In this document: positions 40,666-48,967 of the stretch, piece by piece
How the letters are laid out: each line of letters begins with the position of its first letter
How positions within the stretch are numbered: position 1 is the first letter of the stretch
Source of the DNA: Ardenticatenaceae bacterium
GTDB lineage: Bacteria; Chloroflexota; Anaerolineae; Promineifilales; Promineifilaceae
Direction of reading: 5' to 3'
DNA: 64,000 nt
Assembly (NCBI GenBank): GCA_020634395.1
Contig: JACKBU010000004.1
Span: 124,001 to 188,000, forward strand
Program-made: the position numbers and the translations under genes
The notes under the pieces: generated by a model
What the model was told of the DNA's origin: nothing
Database searches by the model: none
Seen by the model: the letters and a program-made list of their open reading frames with translations, nothing else

Positions 40666-42096
40666 TTATCCCTCAATTTCAAATGGCCATCCTTCTACCC
40701 GACTTAAGTCCAGAGGTTCCATCACATATCCCTCCGTCGTTTCGATAAGATAGGGTCGATTCGGTGTTTCCACCAGAACCATGATGTGGTTTGGCTGGGT
40801 GCGTTGGTAAGGGTGGTCTCCGTTCAAATAAACCAGGGAAACACGCCAGTTGACCGGCGCTGCTTTCAACATGCTGGCCAGCAAGATGGAAGTGTCCTCG
40901 CAGTCCCCGCCGCCGGCCAGAAACGTCTCTAAGGGGTAGCGCGGTGTCTCTTTCATTTCCCTGTTGTAGGTCGAAAGCTGTGTGGTGATATACCAGAGTT
41001 CGTAGATAAACGCATATTCGTTCGGTGAGTCGTAATAAATATCTCGCACGTAGGCATAAAAGGGCGACGGGTCCACAAATTCACGAAAGTCAGGCGCGGA
41101 AGCAGCACTCCCTTCCAGCCCTTCCAGGTTCACCCGATCAAAGATGGCCTTTAAAATGCTGTTCCGATCGTGATTACCCCGCACAATGTCCTGGGCCAGC
41201 GCGTCCATCGGGAAGTCCCACCGATTAAGCTGGCTGTCGCTGCGGTAAAAGACCAGCTCAACGTTGCGCTCCCCGGTCACCCGAATGTAAGGCGGAAACA
41301 CACCGATTCTCTGCAACCACTCATTTTCCTGTGTTGTCTGGTTATGCACCGCCTGGAGATTGGTGTACTGGCCGCTTAAGTTGTTATAGGTTGTTACCAG
41401 GGTATTGTGTTCTTGCTGCAGAGCGGCGTAACGGCCGTTTAACGCCTCATATTCCGCCGCCAGTTCGTCATAGCGGGTTTGCAGCGCGGCAAACTCGGTT
41501 TGCAGCGCCGCATACACCTTTTGCAGTTGATTGTGTTGCGCGGTCAAAGTGTCGTGCTGACTGTCCAACTGAGCATACTGGCTTTGCACCTGCTGTTTTT
41601 CACTTTGCAGCGTCTCATTCCTGTTCGTCAGGTTATTGATGGCGGTGACGGCCGTTTCATACTTCTGCTCCAAAGCCTTGTACCGTCCGGCCAGCGACTG
41701 CATGCTGCTGCTGTCCATCACCATAAAATAAACCAGGCAGGCAAACACTGTGATCAACGCCGCGCCCAGAGCCAGCGCCGCCAATTGGTAACGCTCAAGC
41801 TGCGCCTTCTCTTCCGCAGCCGCTTTTGTTTCCACCAACACGGGCGGAGCCGCTTCTGGCCGGATGTCGGCCAGCGCCTGCCTGGCTTCGGCGTGGTCCG
41901 GATCGAGGCGCAAAACCTTCTGCAAAATGGCGGTGCGTTCCGCAGTATCCGGCAGCGTTTGCTGCCAGAGATACCAGGCGTCGGCGTTGGCCGGTTCTTT
42001 TTCCAGAACGGCCGTAATCACCCGGCGTGCATCTTCTACCTTACCGGCAACCAGCAGCTGTGCGGCGCGCTGCAATAAATGTGTTGTCACAGACAT
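40666..42096 (-). CDS. TPR / membrane helix / coiled coil / transglutaminase-like cysteine protein
   Basis: A 476-residue protein with a modular layout. TPR-like helices occupy residues 1-85 (LLVAGKVEDARRVITAVLEK, AILQKVLRLDPDHAEARQAL). One membrane helix is at about 112-133 (LGAALITVFACLVYFMVMD). A long coiled coil with seven-residue periodicity runs over about 145-270 (LQTEFAALQTRYDELAAEYE). The C-terminal transglutaminase-like domain (275-476) has GGGDCEDTSILLASML with Cys399 and PNHIMVLV with His437; the usual third residue, Asp, seems to be Glu in YLIETTEG. The topology puts the TPRs inside and the cysteine domain outside. Substrates are unknown. Confidence 0.75.
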   Translation of the reverse strand: MSVTTHLLQRAAQLLVAGKVEDARRVITAVLEKEPANADAWYLWQQTLPDTAERTAILQKVLRLDPDHAEARQALADIRPEAAPPVLVETKAAAEEKAQLERYQLAALALGAALITVFACLVYFMVMDSSSMQSLAGRYKALEQKYETAVTAINNLTNRNETLQSEKQQVQSQYAQLDSQHDTLTAQHNQLQKVYAALQTEFAALQTRYDELAAEYEALNGRYAALQQEHNTLVTTYNNLSGQYTNLQAVHNQTTQENEWLQRIGVFPPYIRVTGERNVELVFYRSDSQLNRWDFPMDALAQDIVRGNHDRNSILKAIFDRVNLEGLEGSAASAPDFREFVDPSPFYAYVRDIYYDSPNEYAFIYELWYITTQLSTYNREMKETPRYPLETFLAGGGDCEDTSILLASMLKAAPVNWRVSLVYLNGDHPYQRTQPNHIMVLVETPNRPYLIETTEGYVMEPLDLSRVEGWPFEIEG

Positions 42097-42403
42097 GGAG
42101 CTTCCCCTTTTTGGCGTACAACGTCACTTCATAACGACTGTAAAATAAAAACTGACCCAACTGCCGCCCGGCTGGCCGCCGGGAGACCCTCGTGGACATT
42201 GTAACACGGAAGTTGCCGCACCAACCTTAAATCCTGGCCCGGCTGCCGATCATTTCCGGAAACAGCGGGGCAGTACCCGTATATGCCGGCAGGGTCTGCC
42301 GGTTTCTGCTCCTTTTGTGCGGGTTAACGGCCGTCCCATTTTGAGCAAAATCTGGTTGTGGGGCATAATCCCTTCTGGCACAAAAAAGGACAATCCGTCA
42401 ATT
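42097..42403. other. Divergent intergenic region with hairpins and a promoter
   Basis: The region holds the small foldbacks CCCGGC-TGGCC-GCCGGG (about 42165-42182) and TGCCGGCAGGGTCTGCCGG (about 42284-42302). A plus-strand promoter candidate is at 42341-42369. No ORF is seen. Confidence 0.45.
42341..42369 (+). promoter_or_regulatory. Candidate promoter of the UbiB-family gene
   Basis: TTGAGC (42341-42346), a 17-base spacer and CATAAT (42364-42369). Confidence 0.5.
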
Positions 42404-44068
42404 ATGACTTCTATTGACCAGACCAACTACACCATCGACCGGCGGCGCTACCGCCTGATCCTCATCTTTTTCGCCCGCGTCATCGCCCACTTTCTGTGGT
42501 GGGATGTTTTTTATGCGCACATTCCTTTCTTGGGCGAACGGGCGCGCCGTACACGGCCGCATCGTTACCGCATGTTGTCGCGCCGCTTCCGCGGGCTGGC
42601 GGTGATGATGGGCGGGGTCATGATCAAGTTGGGGCAATTCCTCAGCACGCGCGTCGACGTGCTGCCCTCAGAAATAACCGACGAACTGAAAGGCTTGCAG
42701 GACGAAGTGCCGCCAGAGCCGCCCGACCGCATCTTTTCGGTGCTGCGGGAGGATTTGGGCGATCTGTCGCAGCGTTTTGTGGAAGTGGAGAAGGAGCCGC
42801 TGGCCGCAGCTTCGTTGGGGCAGGCGCATCGGGCCTGGCTGCTGCCGGAAGCGGGGGAAACGGCCGTGCGCGGGGCGCCGGTTGTGCGCGGGGCGCCGGT
42901 CGTGGTGAAGATTCGCCGGCCGGGCATCGAAACACTCGTGGCCACCGACCTGGCCGCCCTGCGCATCGTCGCCCGCTGGTTCATGCGCTATCGACCCATT
43001 CGCAAGCGGGCCAACGTGCCCGCGCTCATGGAGGAGTTTGCCGCTACCCTGTGGGAAGAATTGGACTATATCTCGGAAGCCGACAACGCTGAACGTTTTG
43101 CCGACATGTATGCCGGCAGCCAGAACGTCTACATCCCGGCCGTCTACCGCCAGCACTCCACCGCCCGCGTCATCGTGTTGGAGGATGTGACGGCCGTTAA
43201 AATCATGGACGTAGACGGCATCCGCGCCGCCGGTGTAGACCCGGCCGAAGTCGCCAGCGTCCTGCTCGACGCCTACTTCCAGCAAATCTTCAAAGAGGGC
43301 TTTTTCCACGCCGATCCCCATCCCGGCAATCTATTCGTGCGCCCCTTCACCGACGCCGAATGGCAGCCCACGGAAACGGAGAAGAAACGGCCGTTTCGCC
43401 TGATCTTTGTCGATTTTGGCATGGTCGGCCAGGTGCCGGAGCTGATGGGCGAAAATTTGCGCCGCGTGCTGGTCAGCGTTACCCGCCGCGACGCCTACGA
43501 ACTGACCGCCGCCGCCCAGGCGCTGGGCTTTTTCCTGCCCGGCGCCGACCTGGACCGCATCACCGACGCCCTGCGCACCCTGCTCGACCGGATGTGGGGA
43601 CGCAAGCTGCTGGACCTGTCCCAACCCGACCCGCGGGAGGTGCAGGAGTTAAGCCGCGAGTTTAAGGACATTTTGTTCGACTTTCCTTTCCAGGTGCCGC
43701 AAGATTTTATCTATCTGGGGCGGGCCGTGGGCATGGTTTCTGGCCTGGTGTCGCAGCTCAACCCACAGATTAATCCCTGGTATTACTTTGAAAAATTTGG
43801 GGAGCAGGTGATTCGCGAACAGAGCAGCCGCGAGTTAAGCTGGCAGGCTGTGCTGGAGATCGTACGGCCGTATCTGGAAACGCCCGACCAGGTGCGCCGC
43901 GTGCTCTCGATGGTGGAAAACGGCCGTCTCCGCGTCCACAGCGTGCGCGACAACGATTCCAACCGCCGCCTGGAAAAACGCCTCAATCAGCTCAGTTGGA
44001 GCATCCTCGGCGCGGCCGGCATGGTCTCCGCCGTCCTCCTCTACCTCAGAAAAACGGAAAAAAGGTGA
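42404..44068 (+). CDS. ABC1/AarF/UbiB-family kinase-like protein
   Basis: A 554-residue atypical protein kinase-like ATPase. ATG 42404 is chosen; the frame is open from 42317 but that part overlaps the promoter. Family motifs are GGVMIKLGQFLSTRVDVLP (KxGQ motif), EPLAAASLGQAHRA (Ala-rich loop in place of the Gly-rich loop), VVVKIRRPGIETLVATDLAA (Lys), FHADPHPGNLFV (catalytic) and FVDFGMVGQ (DFG). Two C-terminal membrane helices are plausible. UbiB proteins support quinone synthesis; here the target could be menaquinone metabolism. A short duplicated tract encodes RGAPVVRGAPV at about 42870-42900. Confidence 0.92.
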   Translation: MTSIDQTNYTIDRRRYRLILIFFARVIAHFLWWDVFYAHIPFLGERARRTRPHRYRMLSRRFRGLAVMMGGVMIKLGQFLSTRVDVLPSEITDELKGLQDEVPPEPPDRIFSVLREDLGDLSQRFVEVEKEPLAAASLGQAHRAWLLPEAGETAVRGAPVVRGAPVVVKIRRPGIETLVATDLAALRIVARWFMRYRPIRKRANVPALMEEFAATLWEELDYISEADNAERFADMYAGSQNVYIPAVYRQHSTARVIVLEDVTAVKIMDVDGIRAAGVDPAEVASVLLDAYFQQIFKEGFFHADPHPGNLFVRPFTDAEWQPTETEKKRPFRLIFVDFGMVGQVPELMGENLRRVLVSVTRRDAYELTAAAQALGFFLPGADLDRITDALRTLLDRMWGRKLLDLSQPDPREVQELSREFKDILFDFPFQVPQDFIYLGRAVGMVSGLVSQLNPQINPWYYFEKFGEQVIREQSSRELSWQAVLEIVRPYLETPDQVRRVLSMVENGRLRVHSVRDNDSNRRLEKRLNQLSWSILGAAGMVSAVLLYLRKTEKR

Positions 44069-44084
44069 AAGGGAGTTTGAGTTT

Positions 44085-44160
44085 TTAAGTGTTCAGGTGT
44101 TCAAGTGTTTAAGTGCCCAAGTTCACCTGAACACCCAAACACCTGAACACCCAAACACCT
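44085..44160. repeat. GTTCAGGTGTTCAAGTG foldback
   Basis: GTGTTCAGGTGTTCAAGTG and CACCTGAACACCCAAACACC face each other between convergent UbiB and glutaredoxin-like genes. A likely two-way hairpin. Confidence 0.7.
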
Positions 44161-44163
44161 CTC

Positions 44164-44487
44164 TCACGCATTCCCGCTCATCGTCCGGCCAAGCCGGGCG
44201 CGGATCCTATCGCCCAGACTGACGGAATCGAGGCCTAATTTCACGCGCAGGTCACGAATGGATGGTTCCGTCAGTTTGCTGCCATCGGCAAAAACGAGGG
44301 TTGGCACGCTGGCATAGCCCGCGTTTAACTCCATCAACTTTTCCCGCGCCGCCGGGTTCTCGGTGATGTTAATAACTTCGGCAGCGATGTTTTCCTCGGC
44401 CAGGAATTCTTCCACCAGCCGGGCATGGCCGCAGTAGCTGGACGTGTACAATGTGATGGTTTCGGTGTGTTCGTGTTGTTCGTTCAT
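44164..44487 (-). CDS. Glutaredoxin-like protein with single active-site Cys
   Basis: A 107-residue thioredoxin-fold protein starting at ATG 44487. The active site is YTSSYCGHARLVEEFLAEEN: Cys19 is present, but the second Cys of the usual C-x-x-C is Ala22. The cis-Pro loop is ASVPTLVFADG and the following GSKLTEPS matches the glutaredoxin or mycoredoxin layout. A monothiol mechanism on mixed disulfides is expected. The frame continues upstream to 44592 but overlaps the next gene. The C-terminus has a 25-residue basic tail. Confidence 0.8.
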   Translation of the reverse strand: MNEQHEHTETITLYTSSYCGHARLVEEFLAEENIAAEVINITENPAAREKLMELNAGYASVPTLVFADGSKLTEPSIRDLRVKLGLDSVSLGDRIRARLGRTMSGNA

Positions 44488-44509
44488 AACGAGTTTATGG
44501 GCAGTTTGT

Positions 44510-44875
44510 CTAACTGCCTTCCTCTTCCTTGTTCTCTGCTTCGCGGCGGGCCAGTTCGTGCTGCACGGCCGTTTCCTTCTGCTGCCGTTCAAAATCCGCC
44601 TGGCTTACAAATTTGCCGCCCTGGATGTCGGCGTTTTCGATTTCGTAGCTGCTGTTCAGGGAAACCACAGCCGGTATCTGCCGGAAACATTTATTATCCA
44701 CAATGGTCTTGTGCCATGTGTAGCCGCCGCCTGTGTTTTCCAGATCATACTGCTTGTCGGCCCGCAGCCGCACAATCGTGCCGCAGTTGTTGCAGCGCAC
44801 GTAAAAATAGACGCCCTGCTTGTCCACATACTCTTCCTGTTTTTCGCCGCCAAACAGGCGTTTAAAAAAGCCCAT
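44510..44875 (-). CDS. Small conserved-looking protein with CxxC motif
   Basis: A 121-residue protein of unknown function. It begins MGFFKRLFGGEKQEEY, a type of start often found on small cytoplasmic proteins. CNNCGTIVRLRADKQYDL may bind zinc with only two Cys visible, and a later Cys stands in IVDNKCFRQIPAV. The tail is Glu/Lys-rich. GGGAGG lies five bases before ATG 44875. It directly precedes the glutaredoxin-like gene on the same strand, suggesting a shared redox or metal role. Confidence 0.65.
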   Translation of the reverse strand: MGFFKRLFGGEKQEEYVDKQGVYFYVRCNNCGTIVRLRADKQYDLENTGGGYTWHKTIVDNKCFRQIPAVVSLNSSYEIENADIQGGKFVSQADFERQQKETAVQHELARREAENKEEEGS

Positions 44876-44944
44876 GTCAACCTCCCAATCTGCTTACTTA
44901 TGTTTCAGGTTGTCCCGAATTATAACAGAGATTAAACTGGAGGT

Positions 44945-47900
44945 ATGGTGGAAGAAGGAGAGGGCGAACGCTTTTGGACGGCCGTATCCGCCGCCGTCGA
45001 TCCAGGGACTTACAAGCCACAACGCAGCCCATGCGTGCAGGTCGTTCGCCTGGAATCGCAGGGCGAGCCGTATTACGTCCTCAAACAGCCGGAAAGCAAA
45101 ACCTACCTGCGCCTCACCGAGCCGGACTATGCCCTGTGGTGGCAGATGGACGGCCGTAAATCCCTCAAAGACCTGCTCTTCTACAACCTCGTGCGCTACA
45201 AATCCCTGCCCATTGCCCACCTCAACCGGCTGGTGGCCGATTTACGCGCCGGCCACTTCTTCCAGGACCGTCCCGTCAACGTCTACGACCAGATCAATGC
45301 CGAACTGGCCGCCCGCGCCCCGGAAAACCGGGGCCGCCGTCTGCTGCGCGGCTTCCTGCACACCGAAATCGCCCGCGACGGCTGGGACGGCGCGTTTACC
45401 ATGCTGTACCGCTGGTTGGGCTGGTTGTTTACCTGGCCGGCGCAGTTTGTGTTGCTGGTCATTATTTTGTTGGGCGGTGTGTTGTACGGCCGTCTCTTCT
45501 TCGACGGCCGTTTTCCCCTGCTCAACGGCGGTCTCAGTCTGCTCACCCTGCTGGCCGCCAACTTCATCGTCATCTTCATCCACGAACTGGCCCACGGCCT
45601 CACCGTCAAGCACGTAGGCCGCGAACTCAATCGCGGCGGTTTTTTGATCTATTGGGGCATGCCCGCCTTTTTTGTCGATACCCGCGATACCTGGCTGTCT
45701 ACTCGCCTGGAGCGTATTGCCGTCTCCTGGGCCGGGCCGCACTCCGGCCTGATCATTGGCGGCCTCATCGGTTTGGGGCTGACCTACGCGCTAACGGCCG
45801 TGCCCGCCGCCGCCGCCACTCTCTGGGCTGCCTTTCTCTTCCAGATGGGTTTCATCGCCTACCTGACCGTCTTTTTCAACCTCAACCCGCTGCTGGAACT
45901 GGACGGCTACTTCATCCTGATGGATTGGCTGGACATGCCCGGCCTGCGCCAACGCGCCTTTCGCTTCTGGCGCGAGCAGATGTGGCCGCGCCGCCGTGAA
46001 TTGGTCCAGCCACGCACCTTCTGGCAGGCGCTCAGCCGCCACGAGCGGTTGTTTGTCTTTTTTGGCGCGCTGGCTTTTGCCTATTCGGTGTACGCGCTGT
46101 GGTTTGCGCTTTATTTCTGGCAGACGCGCCTGCTGCCGCTGGGCGAGCGTTTGTGGACCGATTATGGCTGGTGGGGGCGGGCGCTGCTGCTAGGCGTGAT
46201 AACGGCCGTCGTCATCCCCACGGCCGTCGCCCTGCTGCGCTATGGGTGGAGCCGCCTGCACGCGGCCCTGGAATGGCTGGCCCGCCGCGATCTGCTGGCC
46301 CGCAGCGACGTGCTGGCTTTGCTGCTGGGCCTGCCGCTGCTGCTGGGCGTGCCGCTGCTGGCTTTTGCCCTCACCCTGCTGCCCTACGCCGACCTGGCCA
46401 TCAGCGTGCTGTTGTGGCTGCTGCATCTGGCGGTGTTGGCCGCGCTGGTGGGCATTGCCCGCCAGCTAACCGGCTCTCGCTTCCAATGGGGCGTCTGGTC
46501 GCTGACCATTGCCTTTGTGGGGATCACGCTGGCCCTGATTAGCCCGCATTCGCCCCTCGGCGTGTTGTGGCGCGATGCGGCCCTGGTGCTGGCGGCGGCG
46601 GGCATATTGGCGGCGGGCATCGTGGCCTGGTTTACCATCCAGCCGGACGCCCTGACACTGCGTGAGCGGCTGGCCATGGCCGCCTTTTTCTTGCTGGGCC
46701 TGGCTTATCTGGTAGGCGTGCTGCTGGTGGGCGGCGACGGCCGTTTCCTCACCACATTGCTTATCATCGGCGGCATTTTCCCCGGCCTGATGTTTATGAC
46801 CCCGCTGCTGTCTAACTTCTGGCGCTCCCGCTTTGGCGTGCCCTGGGTGCTGCTGGTGCTGGCGATCTTGATCATTCCCTGGCTGCAATTTTTACCGGCG
46901 CTGCATTTGCCGGAAGCTGTTTTGTGGTTGTACGCGGCCTTGCTTTATCTGCTGCTGGGGGCGCTGGCCCGGTTTGGCCGCGCCGAGGTGACGGTGGCCG
47001 AAGTAGCTGCTTTCAGCGAACGCGAGCGGCTGGTCAGTGCCTTTAACCACTTTATGCAGGCGCTGTTTGCCAGCTATGAAGCTGTCTTTGGCAGCCGCCG
47101 CCTGCGCCGCATCTACAGCGAAATCCTCACGCTGGGTCCCATCGACCCCGACGATACCATCCTGACCCTGGCCGACCGCTGCCGCGCGGCTTTGCTGCTG
47201 GCCGTGGACCGGCTGGATGATCTGGCCGGGACGCCGTTCACGCGCCGCGCGGGGCAGGCTGCCTACGACAGTCTGCCCTGGCCGGAAGCGGAAACGTTGG
47301 GGCGGCAGGTGCTGGCGGAGATGGCGTGGGGCAGCGGCCTGGCCGCCGGGTTTATCCAGGCGCGCGACCGGCGGCGCGAGTTGATTCGGAACGCGGATAT
47401 TTTTGCCGGGTTGGACGATGCCGGGTTGGACGCAGTGCTGGCGGTGATACGGCCGTTCCAATGCCGCGCCGGCCATCTCATTGCCCAGGGCGGCAGCGAC
47501 GCCGCGTCGTTTTATCTGGTGGAGGAGGGCCGGGTGGCCGAGTACAACGCGGGCATCCATACAGCCAGCATCGAGGCGGGCGGCTATTTTGGCACGGCGG
47601 CTTTGCTGGCTGAGGGCACGTATCGGGCGACGTTTCGGGCGGAAACGGCCGTGCGCGCCCTGGTCATCGACCGCCAGCACTTCGATCCGCTGCTGCGCGC
47701 CGATACGACCCTGGCCTCGCAGGTCAGTTCCGGGGCGCAGTCGCGCCGCCTGCTGAAGCAAATGCCGCTGTTTAGCAGCCTCAGCCCGCAGCAGTTGGCC
47801 GTCATCGACGCGCGGCTGCAGCCGCGCTCCGCGGCCGCGGGCGAGGTGATTGTACGGCAGGGGCAGGTGCGCTCTTACCTTTTTATCGTGGCGGCGGGGC

Positions 47901-48178
47901 AGTTGGAGGTGCTGACCGGCGACGGAGAGGAGGATCAGCAGGTCGTTGGGCGTTTGGGGCCGGGGGAGCACTTTGGCGAGTATGCTCTGTTTGCCGACCA
48001 GCCGTACGCGGCCACGCTGCGAGCGGCGGCGGCTTCGGAGCTGTACTTGCTCGATGAGCCGACGTTTGACCGGCTGGCGGCGGAGTATGAGCGCATGTCG
48101 CATTACGTGGAGCAGATCGGCAGCGGCCGGCTGCTGGCAGCGACGCGGAAGATGGGGGTAACGGCCGTGTTGTCGTAA
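44945..48178 (+). CDS. PqqD-like / M50 intramembrane metalloprotease / two cyclic-nucleotide-binding domains
   Basis: A 1077-residue fusion. Residues 1-115 resemble the winged-helix PqqD-like module (VVRLESQGEPYYVLKQPESK). Residues 150-450 hold membrane helices with the site-2-protease motifs IHELAHG (His213, Glu214, His217) and NPLLELDGYF (Asn314, Asp320), so a zinc site is complete. More helices follow to about 690. Two CNB domains end the protein, about 815-930 (AGHLIAQGGSDAASFYLVEE) and 935-1065 (EVIVRQGQVRSYLFIVAAGQ, HFGEYALFADQPYAATLRAA). The second has the FGE and RxA-type pocket and may bind cAMP or c-di-GMP. This suggests regulated cleavage in the membrane. Confidence 0.85.
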   Translation: MVEEGEGERFWTAVSAAVDPGTYKPQRSPCVQVVRLESQGEPYYVLKQPESKTYLRLTEPDYALWWQMDGRKSLKDLLFYNLVRYKSLPIAHLNRLVADLRAGHFFQDRPVNVYDQINAELAARAPENRGRRLLRGFLHTEIARDGWDGAFTMLYRWLGWLFTWPAQFVLLVIILLGGVLYGRLFFDGRFPLLNGGLSLLTLLAANFIVIFIHELAHGLTVKHVGRELNRGGFLIYWGMPAFFVDTRDTWLSTRLERIAVSWAGPHSGLIIGGLIGLGLTYALTAVPAAAATLWAAFLFQMGFIAYLTVFFNLNPLLELDGYFILMDWLDMPGLRQRAFRFWREQMWPRRRELVQPRTFWQALSRHERLFVFFGALAFAYSVYALWFALYFWQTRLLPLGERLWTDYGWWGRALLLGVITAVVIPTAVALLRYGWSRLHAALEWLARRDLLARSDVLALLLGLPLLLGVPLLAFALTLLPYADLAISVLLWLLHLAVLAALVGIARQLTGSRFQWGVWSLTIAFVGITLALISPHSPLGVLWRDAALVLAAAGILAAGIVAWFTIQPDALTLRERLAMAAFFLLGLAYLVGVLLVGGDGRFLTTLLIIGGIFPGLMFMTPLLSNFWRSRFGVPWVLLVLAILIIPWLQFLPALHLPEAVLWLYAALLYLLLGALARFGRAEVTVAEVAAFSERERLVSAFNHFMQALFASYEAVFGSRRLRRIYSEILTLGPIDPDDTILTLADRCRAALLLAVDRLDDLAGTPFTRRAGQAAYDSLPWPEAETLGRQVLAEMAWGSGLAAGFIQARDRRRELIRNADIFAGLDDAGLDAVLAVIRPFQCRAGHLIAQGGSDAASFYLVEEGRVAEYNAGIHTASIEAGGYFGTAALLAEGTYRATFRAETAVRALVIDRQHFDPLLRADTTLASQVSSGAQSRRLLKQMPLFSSLSPQQLAVIDARLQPRSAAAGEVIVRQGQVRSYLFIVAAGQLEVLTGDGEEDQQVVGRLGPGEHFGEYALFADQPYAATLRAAAASELYLLDEPTFDRLAAEYERMSHYVEQIGSGRLLAATRKMGVTAVLS

Positions 48179-48240
48179 GCTATAAGCTATAAGCCGTTCA
48201 CAGCTAACAGCTAACAACTAACAGCTAACAACTTGTCAGC
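48176..48240. repeat. AGCTATAAG / AGCTAACAGCTAACAAC repeat
   Basis: AAGCTATAAGCTATAAGCC and AGCTAACAGCTAACAACTAA words fill the gap after the M50-CNB gene. The inverse TTGTTAGCTGTTAGCTG occurs at 51384-51410. Confidence 0.65.
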
Positions 48241-48306
48241 TAGCCCGCTCGCTCGTACAATCCAGCCATACAAACCACAAGCATCAAACCCCGAAAGGAG
48301 TAGGTT

Positions 48307-48540
48307 ATGGCCGCTGTTGTAGACAAACGCGCTGAACAAAAAGCTGCATTAGAAAAAATCCGCCACGGACTGGCTACGAAGGTCCGTATTCTGGCCGCGC
48401 AGGATGCCTGCCCGGTTTGCAAAGCCCAGGAAGGCGCCTACGAGTTCGACGAAGTGCCCGAACTGCCCCACGAAGGCTGCTCCCATCCTGACGGCTGCCG
48501 CTGCTTTTATGAGCCGGTCCTGGATCGCTTCGGCCCCTGA
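48307..48540 (+). CDS. Small Cys-rich zinc-knuckle protein (phage gp7/Mu F C-terminal-like)
   Basis: A 77-residue protein. A basic helix (KRAEQKAALEKIRHGLATKV) is followed by CPVCKAQEGAYEFDEVPELP and PHEGCSHPDGCRCFYEPV. Cys35, Cys38, Cys58, Cys64 and Cys66 with His55 and His60 form a likely zinc knuckle. The pattern C-x-x-C...P-x-H...C-x-C is that of the C-terminal part of phage head-morphogenesis proteins (SPP1 gp7 type), here as a stand-alone gene with no other phage genes. AAAGGAG precedes ATG 48307, and a terminator follows. Confidence 0.65.
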   Translation: MAAVVDKRAEQKAALEKIRHGLATKVRILAAQDACPVCKAQEGAYEFDEVPELPHEGCSHPDGCRCFYEPVLDRFGP

Positions 48541-48567
48541 GAAGGGCCGCCGCTGGTTGTTTATCTT

Positions 48568-48595
48568 AGCCCGCACGCCTGCTGCGGGCTTTTTT
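48568..48595 (+). terminator. Terminator after the zinc-knuckle gene
   Basis: AGCCCGCA, 7-base loop, TGCGGGCT and a run of T. It lies before the HIT-protein start. Confidence 0.8.
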
Positions 48596-48616
48596 GTCGG
48601 TTGGCTGTTTGCCCAC

Positions 48617-48925
48617 ATGAGTTTTGCCCTCCCCCTTAAGCGCCTGCGCGAAACCGCCACCCTGGTTGCCTTTCACCATCCCCATCCCGCCTATCCGGTG
48701 CACATCCTTATCGTGCCCAAGCGGGCGGTGACGGGCTTGATGGCCCTGCAAACGGCCGATGCCGACTTTCTCCTGGACCTGTTCCCCACCGTGCAAAGCC
48801 TCGTCGCCCAGTTCAACCTGGAAGCGGCCGGCTACCGCCTGATCACCAACGGCGGCCCCTACCAGGATATTCCGCAGCTGCATTTTCACTTGGTTTCGGG
48901 AGAAGATAGGGAGATTAGAGACTAG
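48617..48925 (+). CDS. HIT-family protein
   Basis: A 102-residue histidine-triad-like nucleotide-binding protein from ATG 48617; the frame is open upstream to 48404 but overlaps the zinc-knuckle gene and terminator. PVHILIVPKRAVTGL and NGGPYQDIPQLHFHLVSGE are typical of HINT/HIT proteins, which hydrolyse phosphoramidates of AMP. The triad reads Q-L-H-F-H in place of H-x-H-x-H, so the first His is Gln. The start lacks the usual CxFC zinc motif, which fits the short branch. A repeat hairpin follows. Confidence 0.78.
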   Translation: MSFALPLKRLRETATLVAFHHPHPAYPVHILIVPKRAVTGLMALQTADADFLLDLFPTVQSLVAQFNLEAAGYRLITNGGPYQDIPQLHFHLVSGEDREIRD

Positions 48926-48967
48926 AGACTGGAGATTGAACAGTCTCTAGTCTCCAGTCTCTAGTCC
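48905..48967. repeat. GGAGACTGG-family foldback between convergent genes
   Basis: AGAGACTAGAGACTGGAGATTG and CAGTCTCTAGTCTCCAGTCTC pair. The tract spans the HIT stop and the end of the ABC permease gene and may terminate both. Confidence 0.75.

Noticed and set aside
46892..48217. 441-codon minus-strand ORF opposite the M50-CNB gene
   Set aside because: Antisense shadow; rich in His, Arg and Gln, with no recognisable domain.
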